From the NCBI RefSeq assembly GCF_047495875.1, contig NC_092463.1, positions 13,712,622-13,776,621 on the forward strand: a stretch of 64,000 bases of DNA, given 5' to 3'. The notes below the pieces were generated by a model that saw nothing but the letters and a program-made list of their open reading frames with translations, searched no databases and had not been told where the DNA came from. The position numbers and the translations under genes are program-made. Shown one piece after another: positions 1 to 13,000 of this stretch. Source of the DNA: Pithys albifrons albifrons. Taxonomy: Eukaryota; Chordata; Aves; Passeriformes; Thamnophilidae. The stretch's first letter is position 1; every line of letters begins with the position of its first letter.

Positions 1-1142
1 TTGTCAGCAAAAAGCAGCTCACGGACAAGGTGATTCAGGGTCTTGGTGTGGGCCTTCAGTCGCCTTAGGCTGAATAGGGTTCCATCGGTACGATATCGGA
101 TGTAGATGCCGTTTTCTTCATCGAGGTCTGCTGTGGCTCTTTGGAGCATCCTGCTGAAGAAGATTGTGAATAGAGTTAGTGCAAGAACACAACCTTGTTT
201 CACACCATTGGTTATTGGAAGGGGCTTAGAGAGTGCATCGCCATATCTGACTTGTCCATGCTGATCCTCATGTAGCAGGATGATCATTTTGAGGAACTTG
301 GGGGGACATCCTAAATGTTCCAAGATCTGCCACAGGCCTTCTCTGCTCAGTGTCTAAAGCTTTGGTGAGGTCAACAAAGGTTACGTAGAGACCTTTGTTC
401 TGTTCCCTACACTTCTCTTGCAGTTGTCTGAGAACAAACACCATGTCTGTGGTGCTCCTATTGGCTCTGAAACCACACTGGCTTTCAGGTAGAAGATCTT
501 CTGCAATAGTGGGTACTAATCTGTTCAGAAGTATTCTTGCAAGGATTTTACCAGCAATGGAGAGCAAAGTAATACCTCAGTAATTTGAGCAGTCTGATTT
601 TTCTCCTTTTATCTTGTAGAGGGTGATGATGACTGCATCACAGAGGTCTGGTGGTAGTTCCCCTTGTTCCCAGCAATGCACAACAAGCTTGTGGAATTTG
701 GCATGGAGTGCTTGACCTCCATGCTTCCAGATTTCAGGTGGAATTCCATCAACCCCAGCTGCCTTGCCAGTTTTCACCTGTTGTATGGCCTTAAGTACCT
801 CTCCCATAGTAGGGGCTGCATCCAATTAATGTTTCACCAGTTGTTGTGTAATGTGCTGAATTGCTGAGCCTTTGACTACACGGTTGGCATTGAAGAGAGT
901 CTGAAAGTGCTCAGACCATCATTTCAGGATGAAGGTTTTATCTGTTAGAAGCATTTGACCATCTGCACTGAGTAGGGGGCTTTGAACCTGGTGTGTGTAC
1001 ACTGCTTTCAGGGCCTCATAGAATCCTCCTTGGTCAGACAAATCTGCGCATAGTTGTGTCCTTTCTGCTACGTTGAGCCACCATTTGTTCTGGATGTCTT
1101 GAAGTTTCTGTTGGAGCTTACTGCATGCAAGACGAAAGGCGG
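1..1142 (-). pseudogene. RTE reverse transcriptase, 5' two-thirds, broken
   Basis: Polymerase part of the RTE protein, which copies the element RNA at the nicked target. From 1142 to 826 runs the endonuclease-RT linker in a different frame from the endonuclease. From 825 the RT core begins with a GKAAGVDGIPPEIWKHGG block, then CGFRANRSTTDMVF, then motif A (FVDLTKALDT, where the family usually has KAFD). Motif B (NGVKQGCVLA-like) lies near 181-215. At the window edge the frame reads LLFAD followed by AA, so the usual FADD box appears as FAD+N/K. Breaks seen: TGA at 577-579, explained by CGA to TGA at a CpG inside SNYRGITLLS; and a frameshift near 349-350 consistent with loss of two bases right after motif A. 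It cannot make an active enzyme. The rest of the gene is outside the window. Confidence 0.86.
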
Positions 1143-2254
1143 CTTTTTTTTATATGGCAAGATGGCTGAGCAAGGTGTGCTTGGTGAGCAGGTCTCTTCT
1201 TCTTCAACAATTCCTGGATCTCTTGATTGTTTTCATCAATCCAGTCTTTGTTTTTCTTGGAGGTGAACCCTAGGGACTCTTCAGAGGACTGCAGGATGCA
1301 ACTTTTAATATGTTGCCAAAGCACTTCAGGAGAGGGATCTATGGGATTATCTTTAAGTCTAGTTTGAAGGTTTACCTGAAAGCTGTCTCTCACTCTGGCT
1401 GTTTGAAGATTGCTGACTTGGAGCCTCCTCCTTGGAATGCCACCTCTCTTAGATTTGGTCTTGAAGTGGAGGTTAAGTCTGCAATGCACAAGGCGGTGGT
1501 CTGTTTGACATTCAGCACTCGGCATTACTCGAGTATGACGGACATCGCTGACATTTCTCTGTTGCACTAAGATATAGGTAATGAGGTGCCAGTGCTTGGA
1601 TTGAGGATGCATCCAGGTTGTCTTCAGGCTGTCTTTCTGTTGAAAGATAGTGTTGGTGATGGTGAGCCGCCGTTCTGCACAAAACTCTAGCAGGAGGCGT
1701 CCGTTGTCGTTGCAGTTTCCAATGCCATGCTTGCCCAGGATTCCTTTCCAGGCTTCAGAATTCTTACCTACTCTGGTGTTGAAGTCACCAAGGATTATGA
1801 TCTTTTCATCTGCAGGAACATTTTGGGTGAGGCGGCACAGGTAGGTGTAGAATTTGTCTTTTTCCGCTGGGTCAGCTTGGAAAGTTGGGGCATATACACT
1901 AAAAAGAACAACATGTTGCTTGTTGTGTAGAGGGAGGCGTAAGGACATAATGTGATAGGAATGACCTGTTGGCAGATTTTCAAATTTGGAGGCAATGGAA
2001 TTTTTAATCATGAAGCCAACTCCTGAAAGGTGTCTTTCGGTTTTGGGTTTGCCTGACCAGTAGAGTGTGTAGCCAGAACTATGTTCTTTAAGGCTGCCTT
2101 CCTCATGAAGACGAACTTCACTGAGAGCAGCAATGTCGATGTTGAGCCGTGACAGTTCGTGGGCAATTAGAGCAGAACGACGCTCAGGACATCTACTATT
2201 CCCAGTATCAAGCATGGTTCTGATGTTCCAACATGTGAGTGTTAGTTTGAGCAC
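1118..2254 (-). pseudogene. RTE apurinic-type endonuclease domain
   Basis: N-terminal APE-type endonuclease that nicks target DNA to prime reverse transcription. In the 378-codon open frame, family motifs appear in order: WNIRT (Asn10), ALSEVRL (Glu46), SGVGFMI, FSVYAPT, ILGDFNTRVG (Asp157, Asn159), TTWMHPQSKHWHL, and TDHRLV (Asp252, His253). The position that is normally Asp in the HLxDYxLV block is Thr226, so one catalytic or structural acidic residue is lost. The frame opens with GTG and stays open upstream, so the ancestral start is not fixed. It ends by frameshift at an A8 run (minus strand, 1143-1150), after which the family sequence continues in another frame. Most of the domain is uninterrupted, which fits a moderately old insertion. 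The assignment to an RTE endonuclease is firm; activity is not expected. Confidence 0.88.
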
Positions 2255-3020
2255 ACCTTTGCAGGCAGGTGTATGCCTTTGAAATCTCTGTTTTTGTTTG
2301 ACTGCATGGAAGATGCCGGTTGGCCGCGGTTATCCAACCGAGTGTGGAGATGAGCTTTGTTTAGGCCACCTTTGCTAGGCCCCTCTCTGTGTGGAGCAAG
2401 CAGTGCTGTCCCTAGAAAAGGCTGCTTGGTCATTCAGGATGCTGCCTCAAGAGACTGTCATCTCCGGGGTCAAGTCTCTAATGACCCATATCCTGAACCG
2501 CCTGCATGCAGGGTTGGGTCTGCGGTTTCCAGCTGCTTCCTATCACCTGCCGTTTTCCACCCTCGTCTGTCGCTACAGGGCTTTGCAATGTGGGTGAACC
2601 CTTCCAGCCTGTGCAGTGGATTTTTTAGGTGAGACACAGCGTGCGCAGAACTGGCCGCACCCTTTACTCCAAAGGTTCATCTGCCACGGCCTAGCGAGCT
2701 TGGACAGTGACAGCGAATACCTCAGGACGTAGGTTTGGTTAGAGTATCCTTCTCTTAGATGGATGGCCTTACAGGGCTAAGCAAGCTCCATCTGCCCGGG
2801 TTTGGGGTTGGAGTTGTCCTTCTCCTAGGATGGTTGCCAGATGGCTAACGAGCCCATCCTGCCCATGGACACACTTTGTCTGACCCTTCAGCTGAGACCT
2901 GTCTGGCATGGGAGACCCTACCGGCGGCACAAACCACCTCCAGCATAGCTCTCAATCTCATGAGGGCACGCAAGCTTCTCCCCCGCGACAAGGGGTTGTC
3001 CCCGGAGAAGACCAGGCTGG
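2255..3020 (-). other. RTE LINE 5' untranslated region
   Basis: CpG-rich sequence upstream, in sense, of the endonuclease. The part at about 2577-2729 is homologous to the body of the SINE at 46991-47132 and, over its last ~40 bp, to the tail fragment at 45170-45209. This shows the segment belongs to the element family and is not host flank. The outer part (2730-3020) is absent from the SINE. A perfect 5-bp stem with a GGGG loop (on the + strand) lies at 2987-3000. Short frames here look like decayed leader frames and are not called as genes. From about 3020 outwards the composition drops to the AT-rich background. Confidence 0.7.
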
Positions 3021-6000
3021 TATTTGCTGTATAAAGAAACACCTTCTTTTGTTTGTTTAGAGTCTGGGATCCTTAAAGGCCCATCGTACTTCAACTGGAA
3101 GATAACAAGGTCCTTACCCAAAATCTTCTTGCTACATGGGGTTTTGTAGACTAGACAGAGTAGTCCTCATCTCCTTAGTCATTCCTGTAGGGAAAATATT
3201 CCACTCTGAGATCCTCCAGACGTGTCTGAAACTTTTCCCATTATAACACACTATATACTCATAGAATGGGCTAATTGAGGATTTCTACTGTGGTGTGATC
3301 AGGTTTTCTTTTTCATTCTCAACTCTTCTCTTAAGGATTTTGAACACTTAATTTACTTTTTGATGACTACTGAGTTGATAGTTTTCATGGAAATGTCTTT
3401 AATATTTTTAATATCAACTTTCTCCACTGAGTCGTAATGAGGAGAATGTAAGATACATTTCCCCAGTATGCATCTCTTTTTATCTATCTACACATATCAC
3501 ATTTTATCGCCCCATGTCATTTATTCCACATCATCTATGAATGTTGAGCAATTCTTTTTTCTACCGAATTTCTCAAGTGAGCTTCATCCATTGCAAGAAC
3601 AGATGATTTATTCCTAACTTCTGCTTCATACCTGTTTCAGTATGTAGTCCAAAAGTTTTTGGTGATTTATGGACTACTGAGAAGCCTAAGGAAAATAAAT
3701 TTATTGCACATAAACATATTTCAGTGGGAGTTTGTTTTGGAGGATTTGTAGTGGGTTCCTAAATTGAATAAACTCATAGCCACAGATTCAAACCATTTTG
3801 ATAGGGATCATTTTCTTTTGATCTTGTAAAATCTCAGTGAAGTTTTTGGCCTTTGCATCTGCTAAGTGACCAAAATGGTTTTAACAAGATCAACTCCTAC
3901 ATGAACACTTAAATAAACTGCAGATTTAGAAAGGTACTTAGTTCTCTGTAATTTCTGATGATAGCATTCTGGGCCAGTTTTCCAAGTAAACTTAACCTCC
4001 TTCAGCAATTCTTCACTTTTTACTAATAAAAATGGAATTATGTTTAAAACTGTTTTTTAACTCATGGATGTTAGATCCTTGGAATTTTGTCCTTAATATG
4101 TATTTGAGATATACAGACTCCAGTGTTCTAATTGATTTCAAAGGGAAAAGAGAAGTAATTCTGAAAATTATGTTTGGGAGATCCTTCTTTATGTCAATAA
4201 TTTTTAAATTAAAGAGCCTCATTTCAGAGATGATGGTCTTTGGGTCAGGATTCTGTCTCTTTGGCTCTCTCTGCAAAATACTTAAAAGTACCCTGAGTGC
4301 TAAGATGGCTGTATTGATTATGGAGTGTAAGTAAACTGATATGTTCTCGAATCATCCACTCTTCAAATTCAGGAAGATATCTTGAAAATAAAGCCGTTAT
4401 TTCCTGTCTTCTCCCTCCTCCTTCCTTGAGGGTAGCAAGGAGTTTTGATATTACAGGTTATTAAAGTAATTATTTGGAAAGAAGAGTATTACTCTGGGGT
4501 GTAGAGGCCACATCACAGGAACAGTTCGTGGATTTTTATTGCCAGTTTTGTGAGATTTGCTGGTAGTTTAACAGCCCATCTCAAGTTGTCCTATACTATT
4601 TTAAGAACTGAATAAAAAAGCATTGCCCATTAAAAAATTCATAATCTGAATTTGTTTGATAGTTTTGCTGAGGAGGAAGAAGAAGGTCTAACTTGATCTT
4701 AATTTTCTCTGGCTCCTTTTACTGAGTGACATTGATAACCACAATCACACAAACTGTATTCATTTTCCAGCTGAAAACTACTTGAAACATATGACCCAAA
4801 GCCTCAACAGACACTGAAGTAATGGATGTACCATGACCCACTTTGGTTCCAGACTATTTTGTTTAATTTTCTTGAGGCCTAAGTGCCTGGGCAAAAGATG
4901 ACACAGAACAGTCACTTGTGTACATTTGCTAAATGATGCAGTAATGTTAACTTGTTTATGCTGCTGGCAGAATTGCGGACAAAAAATTCAGTATCAAGAA
5001 AATAAGAGTGTTCTTCCTCCTATTGCCTTTTGTGTGCTGGGCATAACTGTTTTGAATACAACAACTCTATACTGACTGCCAGACATATCCAACTCTAGAT
5101 ACCAACAAAGAAAATAATGTACTCCCTCTTAGTGACTCTCTTTGCTGTAGCTCTGTAGACATCTCCTTAGGCAGTAATAGAGACCACCATTTCAAGGACA
5201 ACAGTGGATTTGTGTCCACCTAATTCAAGACCCTCAGTTTTACCAGGATGCTCAAAACTTCATGGCTCAGATTCTAGTTATGCAAAGGCAATCAAGGAAT
5301 CCTGCAAAGCTATAGAAAATGGTGAAGATTGCATGTATATGGTGCTGACATGATAGACATCAAGGAAAACCACCATTTTTTATAATCTAGGTTGTGCCAG
5401 CACTAGTTTAAAAGTAAATGTTCATAAAGAAGGAGTGTGTTTTCAGAAAACAGAGAAATTTAACATTCTCCATTCAAGGTCCATAACATTTGCTTTGTCA
5501 TGTACTTTGGAGAGTTGTTCAAATTGATATCAATAGCGACTGGCTGTTGTGAAGAGTAAAACTTTGCACACAAAAGTAGGGCTAGGAATGGGGGAACAAG
5601 TGAGGAGCAAGTTGAACCCTGAAAGCTGGTATTTGTGCTAGCCACATCAGAGATTCTTTCTTAATCCATAGCACCATTGTTGCTCTAGCATTCATTTTTC
5701 ATCTACTTTGAATCCACAGTTGTCAGTACAGCCCTCAATATGTTCTGTTTAAATTCTCACCGAATCTCCATGGGTTCCTCTGTCTCTTCACACTGAGAGA
5801 GACGAGAGAGAGAGAGCAGCAAAGTGGTTAGAAATCTTCTGCCAAACACAGATGGTATCATGATTGCTCTTTCAGCCTACCTGTGTCTGTCTTTGAAGCT
5901 GTGGATGTTGTGGACATGTGTGTGAAGAATTTCCAACACTCTCAGATCATTCACCCAAAGGAGAATTTCCATCTGAGTTTTAATATTTACCACATTAGTC

Positions 6001-9000
6001 AGCCTTGAGAAACAAATATTGCTATTTAGAATTTATCTCCGTAAAAGAGGGGCTGTGTGTGACTGTGCTTATAATACAGAAGTAGAGGAGAAGAACAGGA
6101 AGATTCAAAAATTACACAGCAGTCTGCTTTTAAAAAGTACTGACAAACGCATTTGCTTGCACAGTGTAGGCAGTCTGTGAAAAATTGCAAAAGCTGTGGA
6201 AAAAACCACACTGGCTTTACCTCATGGCATCTCAGCATGCTGAGATATTTGTCCCTCTCCTCCTCAGGATATGGGCACAGTATGGGAGACAATTGCATTA
6301 CAGCAGTTTAACAAGTTAGTGCCTATCAGCTGACTTGTAAGCAACTGTGTGAGTTCTCTTCATCTGCTCCGTTTGTGAGATAAAATGCATTAGCTCAAAT
6401 TCACATACAATAGATTTCCCTTCCAAGTCAGATCTTTAAATAGGTTTTGGCATACCTGGCAAAGCAAGCTGGTATCCTCTTCTTAGCACAGGGAATATCT
6501 TGTGCAGAAGAGGAAAGACAAACCTTCCTCCTTGCAAGAAAATAAGTCAACCTACGAACAGTGCACTTAGCACATGGAGGAAAAATCCTTGCTCAACTCC
6601 TATAGGTAATCACTTTGTAGAATGAAGCATGAGATTTGATTATCCTCATTATCTTAGTTCAGATAGCTCCAAAAGTTGCTAGTTGTCATGAAACATACAG
6701 CCCTTTAAAAAATCCAGTTATGGTATTTGACTTACTGACCTATTCTGACATTAAATTGCACAGTATGCCAATTCACTGTGAAAATTCAAGTCCTTTTTTT
6801 GCTCAGTGCATATTACCTCTAGTTCAAAGGAAGGAGCTTTGTATCTCTTACCATTTCCTTCTGTTGTTTTATTGTTTAGGGGAGGTTTTTTGTTTTTGCT
6901 TTTGTTTTTCTTTTGGTGAGGCAAGACAAAGGGAAGGGTTCGTTTTCACTAATACTGTTCACACATCCTAATTTTTCCATCTTGCCCATTATAAATTTTC
7001 TATTTCTCAAGTAAAATTCTGAAGGGGTAGTTGAAGGTCTTGGGGTCTTGATAGCCATTTCTCAATGCACATCCTTAGTAGGCAAGTTATGAGAGCTCCC
7101 TGATAGACCTGGCCATGACATGAATATGAGTGGTAGCAAGAGACACATCTCGGGGTACCACATAAAGGCATAGGAATTCTTACAGTTTCCTTTCCAATTA
7201 GTCCCTGAAAATCAAAGGAGAATAAAAAGAGAAGAAATTGTGTTCTTTCCTATATCCTGGTCATAGCTGACATTTTTCTGTATCACTAACTAGCAAACTA
7301 ATAATTCAGACAGTCTTTAGACTTCTGCTATGAAAATAACACAGATGTAAACAAGTGAGTAAAAGTTTTAGATGGCTGACTCCTACAATGCTTCATGTTC
7401 CTGCACTCCTCTGTTTCTATCTTCCTTCAGTGTCATGTGCTTTATTACAGGGGTTGTATGACTCTATGTCTCCATGATTTCACATACCTTTTGTTCATTG
7501 CTTCATATCTTCTTTTTTTTTTTTTTCCCAGTTGAGAACTTCACAGGATGGTTGTCACAGCTGCAGTTCTTGCCTGGCAGCATTTAAATGCATGCTAAAC
7601 AAAAGTCTGTGTCTTGCCCATCTCAAATATAGGCAAGTTAGTTGATAAATAGCCTTATGCCACCCCAGGGTGTGATTATACTTTGAGATAGCACCACCCG
7701 TAGGATGGGTGAAGGCCCTTTGATTTTGGCCCTGTGTCTAATCATGTGTTTTAACTCTTTCCAAGTGCTGGGTTCATGTTGATCTCAGCAATTTTGTACA
7801 TGTTACAACTGATATGGTTACTGATATACCTGATAATGTAGCTGGCATCATTGAAGGAAACCATTTGGTGGGGCTAGACAGAGCTGCACCAAGACTGCAG
7901 TCATTGCTTGGTTAATATGGCAAACTTTTCCTCTACCTCCTTCTGTTGTTTTCTACAAAGCATTACCATGGTTGAGAGTCATGATAATTCAATCCATTGG
8001 GTTTGATTCTACATCCTCTGGGCATGTACTTATCAACTTTCTTGTCCTCTTTGTGACTCACAGGAAGAGATCTGCAGTGTCCCCAGTACACAGGTTCTGT
8101 TACCTTCCCATTTTTCTGGTGGAATTTTTGCAGGCCCCTGGTGTTGCTCTTCTGCACTTCCTTGAGAGTTTCATGAACTTTACTAAGTGGGCAAGCTTCT
8201 ATTCTACCCACTGTTTTTACTTGTTTCAGTTTATATATTGAAAAAAGTTATTTTAATATAAGAATGAGAGAATTTAACTGAATTATACCATTGATTCCTG
8301 ACATAGTATGGTAAAGCTTGCAGTTTTTGTGCTTCCCATCTATGCTAATATACGTTTACACAAGACTGATAGAGGAAAGTTGCTTAATGTAAATTACATT
8401 TGCATTGGCTCTAAGGCAGATTTATACTATCAAAAAAGAGAAAAATAAATTCTGAGGAGTTTAAAACCACAAGTACTCCCAGAAAGTAACTAGTCCTGAT
8501 TTCCTCATATTTACTCTAGTATAAATCAGGAATAAGTTCATTAAAATAGTTGGGATTATTTTCATTTGTACTGTAGCTTTATTATAGAGCTCTGAGTCAC
8601 TCTATACTTATGCTACCACTGCAGCAAGAAAGGGGCCATAGTTTGAGGTCCAGTGCCTCTACATAGGTGCAAGAGAGAGGAGGTTGAATCATGCCACCAC
8701 TATATCCAGCAATTAGAGTCTGCAGGACTGGGGTCTTTGACTGTAAAATAAGAAAAAATATTTTTCTGAAATTCTGCCTAGCTATAATTTTTATGTAATA
8801 TTCATTTTAAAATAAGCCAAATAAGCTATGAAATCTTTAACTGAAACACAGGCCTGTCACTTTTAGTACTCATGCTTTTCCTTGACCTGTAAACTTTTGA
8901 TTCCCAAAATTGTAGGTGTCCAAAGCTTTTACATGTAAAGAAAAAACCCACTTTCAGATGCATTCTGGTTACAGCTCATTTGGGTTGCATAATATGAATG

Positions 9001-10000
9001 CTTAAGAGTCTGGATGATTAAAAAGGACTAATTTTCTAGGCATGGGGGAGAAAGAGCGTTTAAAGATATTCCCACAGATATCTAAATGGGAAGGAAGTTG
9101 AGATCCCTTTATCCCATTTGCTTTTATTGAATGCTGCAGAAAAGGGATTTAGTAGCTGGGAGCCAGGTGTAGGTTTAGGATGGAAGGAAATCCTGGAGAG
9201 TATTCACAGAGAATGAAATATTTTTTATAAAAGTGTCATTATTACCTGTTAATTATTTATGTTTCAAAAATGAATAATATATTTTCTGAGTGCTTGCTAA
9301 TTATTAAATGACAGAAGTAACTCCACATTTCAACTAGCTTGTCTTTCCTGGCAGCAACTTCAAACAAAGAAACAAACAAAACTACAGCATATTGCCTTAA
9401 ACTTCTGAGAGCTCTAGTTTTTCATAATGGCCTGTTGAGGAGAATGACTTCCAAACAGGAAAATGAAAATTCCACATTATTTCAGATCACAAAGGCCCTC
9501 TAGGGCACTGGGTCGTTTAGGGTGAACACCCTGCTAACCTCCTCTTTTACTTTCTCGAAGTGCAAATGTCAGCAACGTTACTTATATGAATGACAACAAT
9601 GCTCTTTATGTTAGCTCTGTTTCCAATACAGAAAAATATCTGAAGACCTTGTACTCAGAAATAATATTTCCACTGTAACACCAAATTTTTGAGTTTTGGC
9701 CAAGCAATATTTGCCACTGACATTCTCAACTTAATGGGAAATTCAAATATTGCACTGAGGAGAGAATTAAAAAAATAGGAACTAAAGATTTTAATAAATC
9801 TATGTTTCCAGTATTTGGATGAGAAAAAAGGCAAAGCCTGCTAGCTAAGTTTCATACTAGGAATTCATCTTACTCAGCTTCTGTTGTCTGAGAAAGTAGG
9901 CTTATTGCATTGCTGTTCATATCCTCCAGTCTTCTCTGGATAGTCCTTCTCCAAGTATAAATTTCTGTGACTGGCATAGCTTTGGGTATGATTCTTCATG
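3021..10000. other. No gene recognised; AT-rich background DNA
   Basis: I see no recognisable coding exon, RNA gene or repeat family in this stretch. It contains a 14-base T run at 7513-7526. A minus-strand open frame at 7963-8211 (82 codons) has a reasonably mixed composition but no recognisable domain and a weak acceptor signal upstream, so it is not called. Other frames of 60-110 codons are of the length expected by chance in this base composition. Confidence 0.5.
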
Positions 10001-13000
10001 AAAACAGTGTGGCAAATGGTAGCACTGATTTTTTTTTTTTTAAGTTCGACTAACTTTGAAAAAAGATCACTTGTTTTATCAAAGAGAGAAATTTGTTCCT
10101 TTCCTCCTTAGACAGAAATATGAGAGTTACTTGTCATGGAAGGTAGCCCCAAAAACCTTACCAAAGCTCCTGTTTATCAGCTGGGAAAGCTGCAGAGCTC
10201 AGGGAGACCTCCTGGTTCTACTTCCAGCTACAGGCATGATTAAAACCAAGTGGTATTTTGGACTGCTGTAGATTGAGAGAACAGCCAAGTCAAGCCTAGA
10301 GGCTTCTTTCCCTGCCTGGAGTTTATCAATTAACTTGAAGCTTTTTATGTTTCAGCTCTAGCTGGAAGCTTCATTTGAACTTCCTCCGCAGACTTTAATT
10401 TCCATTTGATCTTAGAGAGACACCATCAAATAGTTTTGGTTCTATAAAGCTGAGAGATAACTTTATTGCTGTGTTTCATACCAAACCTGAAGAAAATATT
10501 CAGTGATAGCCGAAACATGATATTCACTGCGTTCTTTAAAACCACAATAGAGCTATGATTATTTACGTACTTACGTAGTGGCTTTTTTTAGTGGCAAGGT
10601 GGTGTACCTATTGAGAAAAATCCTGTTTAGATGCCAGGGAAGAGAGAGATTGCAAAGTTTCCTATTTCCGATAATTATTTTTACTGCCTTTACTATCTGT
10701 TGAATTACTTGTGAACAAGAGAAATCATGCACAGTGAAAAAAAGTGATTTTTTTTTTTAGAAGAAACCCAAGGGAATCATACTTAGCTGGAATTTTTTTC
10801 CAATCTGGATAGACTTCTAGGTCTTACAACAATCCTCAACCAAATTCTAAAACAGCTGTAACTTTTGTATATGTGGCAGTGCTAGCTAGCATGACGGTAT
10901 GACTTGCAGAGTAAAAACATACATTGAAACTTGAAATGGAATTGTAGAGGGTTAACAGGCTAGCTGCAAAGTCCAGCAGAGCCTTTGAGAAATTCTAGTC
11001 ACACACATAAACTGAATTATGCAGGTCTTGTCAACAACTGCCTCAGAAGCATACAACTGGTAAGGAGGAAAAAGGGACGATAAAGTATGTCTTCATCCTT
11101 TTAGAAAAAGGGGAAAGAAGTCTTTTATCCAATGTTTGAGAACTGCTTGTAGGGGTCAGAACATTTGTACTCCCATGTCAAACTTAAGACAAAAGATATT
11201 TGACTGAGAGGATAAACAGATGTAAATACCTAAATGGCAGTTGTTGGCATCTATCCAAAGGTTAGGGTTATTCTCCCAAAGGTTGAGCTGTTTAGACAAT
11301 TAAAACAATGTCTCTTTTTCTTTGTCGATTTTCAGCCTCTCTCTCCTTCTTTTAAAGTATTTATATTTTGAAAGACAATGTGTATAAAAAAGAAAAGTAA
11401 ATAAAGACATCTTAATTTTCTAAAGATCAAAACGAGGTGATTAGACTACATTCCAGCATGTCTGAATCTATGTCCTCTCACAACCTTTTATGAAGGAGAC
11501 CGCAATGGTTGCCAAAAGAAAAAAACAACAACAAAACCCAAAACCCAAACCAAAAGACAACCTGTATGTCTTTGTGAAGTACTGAATTATGCTCAGAGAG
11601 ATCTATAGAAGATTTCTAGATATATGTCTGACTGATCTCTCCACGTGCTAGCTTAAATCAAGAGGAACTCCTGACTTGTGAAAAGTTAATATAAGATCGA
11701 AATCAGAACTATGTACTTCATTAAGGTCATGACCAAGATATTTATTATGGTTTTAGAATAGACAAGATTAAACTGCTGCAATGCCAATAATTGTACATTG
11801 TGTGGGATTGCTGGGGAAGGTATTGAATAGAAGTTATTGCAAATTGGAGCCTCCCTCCCATGTATTTTGTTTATGTTTCAAGGCAAATGAACGCATTGTA
11901 TTTTGTAACTGATAGAGTAAGTCTTCCGTTTGACATCGCTTACAGGTCTTTAGCTATAACACCAGAAGATTGATAGCAAAAGTTCCCGTAATTTTCCTAC
12001 TGGTTCATATCTGGTTGCCACTATGCTTATATCTCCACATTTAAATACTAATTCTTTATAAAAATGACAACATATATGATGATTTTTCTGCTGAAAATAA
12101 GGCAGTGTAAAAATAAATTAGGAAATTATAAATAGATAAATAGAGTCTGTATATAATTTTTCTGCTCTTCCCCGTAAAGTGACTGGGCCCAGCTAAGGGT
12201 GGGTTTCTTAGGTGAAGTAGAAGAGAATAGTGTCACTCTTTTGTCTGGGTGCTCTGTTGCTGTCTGTTTCCCACATGTAGGTAAAGCAGTTTTCAAGAAC
12301 ATGTTGCTACATACAGTATGCTGACTACTAGACAGACTTCCATGTAGCTTCTTTGAATTAGCTGTTTGGTTCCCATATCATTGTTCAGATTTCCTTTATG
12401 CTAAAAGTGTTGCCAAAACCTAAATATCAAAAGTAATAGAAAATATAGAGGCATAAGTGTTTTTACTTGAAGTGCACTTTTCCTTGCTTTTTGTTAATTT
12501 TTTTGCATTCATCTTTGGAGAAAAAAATGTCTATTTCCACTAAGCACACTAACAACATGAGAACTATATAAGAAAAGCACCTAACTTTAATGAATGTTGT
12601 CTTTGCAACTTCTCTTTTTATCAGAGATCGAACACAGGTTTGGGACAGAGATATACCCATTTGTAATTCAGATCTGATATTGTTTCCTCCATAAGGTACT
12701 AAACCGCTAATGTTAGTTAATTAGGACTTTGAGGCCTCATTTTCAAAGATGGCTGATAAAAAGCAATAAATTATTATCTTCAGCTTGATTCTGCAAAGCT
12801 TTCTCTACAATGAAGAGGGCAGTTTGCAGTAAGTTGCAAACAACAGATAATTGCCAATCTCCTGTATTAGTAATTCCTTCAAGAGTAAATGAAACAATGT
12901 ATTTTCACTAGGTGTATGCTTTTAATTATCTATAGATATTTTTAGCAATTTTTCTGGGATGACTACAGTTGGTTTCCAGTTAAGAAGGAAGTGTGTTTTT

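Larger units (their letters stand above)
1..3020 (-). mobile_element. RTE-clade LINE, AviRTE/BovB-like, truncated by window edge
   Basis: Non-LTR retrotransposon read on the minus strand. In sense order it has a GC- and CpG-rich 5' UTR (about 3020 to 2255), an apurinic/apyrimidinic-type endonuclease (2254-1118), a linker (about 1117-826) and a reverse transcriptase (825-1) that leaves the window before its thumb and the 3' UTR. The domain order and the wording of the motifs match the RTE clade, the group often annotated as craniofacial development protein 2-like. Among birds an RTE of patchy distribution (AviRTE) is known, and the family name here is inferred from that. The copy is decayed but moderately young: only two frameshifts and one nonsense codon in about 2.2 kb of coding sequence. 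The 5' boundary is judged from where CpG-rich sequence stops and is uncertain by about 100 bp. The target-site duplication cannot be checked because the 3' end is outside. Confidence 0.88.

Noticed and set aside
1310..1930. + strand frames of 64-86 codons within the LINE
   Set aside because: Antisense shadows of the RTE endonuclease.
7963..8211. 82-codon minus-strand frame with coding-like composition
   Set aside because: No recognisable domain, weak splice context, and length within chance expectation.
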